Shown here piece by piece: positions 5,720 to 5,803 of a DNA stretch of 5,803 nt (its first letter is position 1; each line of letters starts with the position of its first letter). Under the pieces are notes generated by a model. That model did not search any database. It was not told where the DNA came from and worked only from the letters and a program-made list of their open reading frames with translations. A program made the translations under genes and the position numbers. The stretch is from Actinomycetota bacterium (GTDB taxonomy: Bacteria > Actinomycetota > Humimicrobiia > Humimicrobiales > Humimicrobiaceae), in assembly GCA_022865545.1 (NCBI GenBank), contig JALHTA010000147.1, positions 1 through 5,803 of the forward strand. The letters are read 5' to 3'.

Positions 5720-5803
5720 TTACTTAATTCTTCTCAGCCTGCCGTTTGCTTTGGAATGAACTTTTATATTTTCAATTGAAATAAGTTTTAAAAAGAAACA
5801 ATC
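5720..5803 (-). CDS. Possible 3' end of a gene entering from the right edge
   Basis: One minus-strand frame stays open from the window edge for 27 codons to a TAA at 5720-5722 and would end in NIKVHSKANGRLRRIK. The other two minus frames contain stops. Local base content is less AT-rich (5731-5757) than the surrounding spacer. This is too short to identify, and an open stretch of this length could be chance. If real, the gene would be upstream of the toxin and on the same strand. Confidence 0.22.
   Translation of the reverse strand, partial: DCFFLKLISIENIKVHSKANGRLRRIK

Noticed and set aside
5731..5757. Resemblance of the right-edge sequence to the tsaD segment coding for AANSRLR
   Set aside because: About a dozen bases match, with no continued similarity on either side in DNA or protein, so chance is the simpler view.

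Overview
The window is a bacterial chromosomal segment of low to moderate GC with very AT-rich intergenic DNA. It carries mostly housekeeping genes, nearly all on the minus strand. A uracil-DNA glycosylase–tsaE–tsaB–tsaD block lies next to groES–groEL, and groES has a CIRCE element with TTGGCACTC-type arms. The chaperonin N-terminus ends in a [22 protein letters not shown] stretch. Together these point to a Gram-positive-type (Terrabacteria) lineage, possibly a low-GC actinobacterial-type group. This is inferred from memory of such families, not from a search, and the phylum cannot be fixed here.

Layout from the left edge, with minus-strand genes read right to left. Positions 1-646 hold the first 215 codons of groEL. 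Positions 673-960 hold groES, which with groEL forms a heat-shock operon. Positions 1007-1071 hold the groESL promoter and its HrcA/CIRCE operator. Positions 1072-1191 are an AT-rich gap with a possible weak terminator for the upstream operon. Then come tsaD (1192-2229), tsaB (2295-3140), tsaE (3140-3649) and a family 4 uracil-DNA glycosylase (3651-4313). These four probably form one operon read from about 4350 towards 1192. The glycosylase/tsaE and tsaE/tsaB junctions are back to back, which suggests translational coupling.

Positions 4314-4478 are a divergent promoter region. The rightward promoter (TTTACA-17-TATGAT) drives a small lipoprotein of unknown function (4479-4889), the only plus-strand gene. 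It converges on a toxin-antitoxin pair on the minus strand: a HigB/Gp49-like toxin (5215-5580) followed by a HigA-like XRE antitoxin (4928-5209), in toxin-first order. The last 223 bases are AT-rich promoter/operator DNA. They may also hold the extreme 3' end of another minus-strand gene that enters from the right.

TsaE, TsaB and TsaD are the complex that transfers threonylcarbamoyl to A37 of tRNA (t6A). The glycosylase removes uracil from DNA, and GroES/GroEL fold proteins. The toxin-antitoxin pair is accessory. I see no strong case for an unknown multi-gene system. The most interesting points are a sliding-clamp-type peptide (QLGLF) at the end of an acidic tail on the glycosylase, the start-site and operator arrangement of the toxin-antitoxin locus, and the orphan lipoprotein.
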